Below, in pieces: positions 5,456-6,559 of a stretch of 6,559 nucleotides of DNA. Source of the DNA: Planctomycetaceae bacterium UBA2671 (GTDB taxonomy: Bacteria > Planctomycetota > Planctomycetia > Planctomycetales > Planctomycetaceae). The stretch's first letter is position 1; every line of letters begins with the position of its first letter. Location of the stretch: the NCBI GenBank assembly GCA_002359185.1, contig DEML01000030.1:16742-23300 (forward strand). The letters are read 5' to 3'. A program made the position numbers and the translations under genes. Below the pieces are notes generated by a model. That model had not been told where the DNA came from. It made no database searches and worked only from the letters and a program-made list of their open reading frames with translations.

Positions 5456-5463
5456 CCAGAATA

Positions 5464-6489
5464 ATGAGTGACCGAGTGATGCTGAGGGACTTTTCTTTTG
5501 CTGTTCTGATAATGGCGATGTGTTTGATTCCCAATTCAGTTGTCCTGGCTGAAGAGGCCCTCGATTCGTCTTATTCGCGGCATGGAGAACAGCTGAAGCT
5601 GGCATTTCGTGATATCGTGGCGCAGGCTCCGCATCTGGCGATTGAAATTGAGATTAATGAGTCAATCGCCATTCCAGGGACTCTGATCGATGCCAAACGT
5701 GGAATTTGTGTTACGAAAGCGAGTTCACTGGAAGAGTATGTTTCTGAGGCAGACATGTTTCGCTGCCATTTGCCGGGCGATCGGTGGGTTGCTGCCAACT
5801 TTCTGGGATATGATAAAGCTCAGGATATGATTTTCATTTCCTGCAAACGCCCTTCCAAGCTGAATCTGCCCGAGGTGAAAACTGCTGAGGAGTTGCAAGC
5901 TGGCCAATGGGTCGTTTCGCTGAAATATGCAGAAGAGTTGCCGATGGGAATTGGGGTTCTGGGAGCTTTGCCTCGTGAAATTCTATCTTCGGAAGGTTAT
6001 GTCGGATTGACGGTCGACCAGAGTGAGGAAGGTTTGATGGTGAAAGATGTGTATGCCAACAGTGGGGCATCCCGGGCAGGGTTGAAATCGGGCGACATCA
6101 TTCTGAGTGAAGCCAATAAACCGCTGCAGAAACGGAACAGGCTTTCCAAGTTGTTTGCCGAGTATGAGCCTGGCGACTGGTTTACCTTGAACGCTTTGCG
6201 GGATGGGGAATTGATGTCGTTTGATGTGCGAGTCGGGACATCCTGGGACAGCGTGATCGATCGTCAGGCGATGATGAATCGCTTTGGCAGCGATGTCAGT
6301 GCCCGCCGCTCGGGTTTTCGCAGTGTGCTGCAGCACGATACGTTGCTGCATCCGGATCACTGCGGCGGACCGATTATCAATCTGGAAGGCGAACTTGTGG
6401 GGATTAATATCGCACGGGCTGGTCGGACGGATACTCTGGCGGTTCCGATTGAGGATGTGCTGGCGAAGATGAAAGAGTTGCTTGAGTAG
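5464..6489 (+). CDS. Secreted HtrA-like protein with PDZ inside the protease fold and altered catalytic residues
   Basis: This 341-residue protein has a signal peptide (h-region about 11-27, cleavage near VLA|EE at 29-30). Residues about 40-170 follow the HtrA/DegP trypsin-like fold: GICVTKASS (80-88) stands where GxxVTNxHV is expected, D121 in AQDMIFI matches the catalytic Asp, and AGQWVVSL...GIGVLGALPR (146-170) matches GxxVxAIG...GIVSALGR. A PDZ domain comes next, from GYVGLTV (178-184) through GASRAGLKSGDIIL to about 257. Only then does the nucleophile region appear: LQHDTLLHPDHCGGPIINL (289-307) followed by ELVGINIA, which parallels DegP's QTDAAINRGNSGGALVNL. By this alignment the catalytic His is Ser87 and the Ser is Cys300. 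It is therefore either a pseudoprotease with a binding or chaperone role, or a cysteine enzyme with a different base (H291, H296 and H299 lie nearby). I recall similar QHD...CGGP proteins from planctomycetes but could not search. It acts outside the cytoplasmic membrane. Confidence 0.85.
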   Translation: MSDRVMLRDFSFAVLIMAMCLIPNSVVLAEEALDSSYSRHGEQLKLAFRDIVAQAPHLAIEIEINESIAIPGTLIDAKRGICVTKASSLEEYVSEADMFRCHLPGDRWVAANFLGYDKAQDMIFISCKRPSKLNLPEVKTAEELQAGQWVVSLKYAEELPMGIGVLGALPREILSSEGYVGLTVDQSEEGLMVKDVYANSGASRAGLKSGDIILSEANKPLQKRNRLSKLFAEYEPGDWFTLNALRDGELMSFDVRVGTSWDSVIDRQAMMNRFGSDVSARRSGFRSVLQHDTLLHPDHCGGPIINLEGELVGINIARAGRTDTLAVPIEDVLAKMKELLE

Positions 6490-6559
6490 TTGGGAATTTT
6501 TGCGAGGATGAATGAAATGAGGCTCGAATCAAGAAAATTCTGGGGGCTTCGCTTCGCTA
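6490..6559. other. Downstream spacer ending in a partial 34-base element
   Basis: After the stop codon there is no recognisable gene. The last 19 bases (6541-6559) begin another forward copy of the GGGGGCTTCG element and are cut by the window edge. Confidence 0.6.

Larger units (their letters stand above)
5109..5463. other. 355-base divergent spacer with dyads and presumed promoters
   Basis: No gene is called. It should hold promoters for the PilZ gene (minus strand) and the HtrA-like gene (plus strand). Visible structure includes GCAGGT/ACCTGC with a 10-base loop (5135-5156), CACAGAGA/TCTCTGTG (5222-5229 with 5264-5271), an operator-like dyad (5298-5324), and GGAAAT/ATTTCC (5369-5384). The half nearest the HtrA-like gene is markedly AT-rich. 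Confidence 0.6.

Overview
The window looks like chromosomal DNA of a planctomycete (Planctomycetota, order Planctomycetales; something like Rubinisphaera or Gimesia, though genus is a guess). Reasons: a secreted formylglycine-type sulfatase, a secreted trypsin-like/PDZ protein ending in a Cys-Gly-Gly-Pro motif of a kind I associate with planctomycetes, intermediate GC, weak or variable Shine-Dalgarno sites, and wide spacers full of small palindromic repeats of the type common in these genomes. No phage, plasmid, CRISPR, rRNA or tRNA signal was seen.

Layout. 1-135: repeat-rich leader with two hairpins. 136-1662 (+): secreted heparan-N-sulfatase-like (S1_8-like) sulfatase. 1663-1944: spacer with a terminator-like hairpin, an 18-bp inverted repeat and a dispersed hairpin element. 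1945-2838 (+): secreted beta-propeller-like protein of unknown function. 2839-3475: 637-base spacer made largely of palindromic repeats and with no convincing gene. 3476-4417 (+): ftsY, the signal recognition particle receptor GTPase. 4418-4703: convergent spacer with a very large hairpin and a second perfect hairpin. 4704-5108 (-): small PilZ-domain protein with intact c-di-GMP-binding motifs. 5109-5463: divergent spacer with an operator-like dyad. 5464-6489 (+): secreted HtrA-like protein whose PDZ domain sits inside the protease fold and whose catalytic His and Ser are replaced. 6490-6559: downstream spacer ending inside another copy of a dispersed repeat.

How the genes relate. They do not form an obvious operon: spacers are hundreds of bases long, directions change twice, and most gene ends carry hairpins that could stop transcription. 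FtsY is housekeeping and serves membrane-protein insertion; the sulfatase, the propeller-like protein and the HtrA-like protein all carry export signals, but there is no sign that they act in one pathway.

The most notable signals are the degenerate protease with an internal PDZ domain, and several separate families of short palindromic repeats, nearly all confined to spacers and present in two to five copies within 6.5 kb. I see no multi-gene novel system here.
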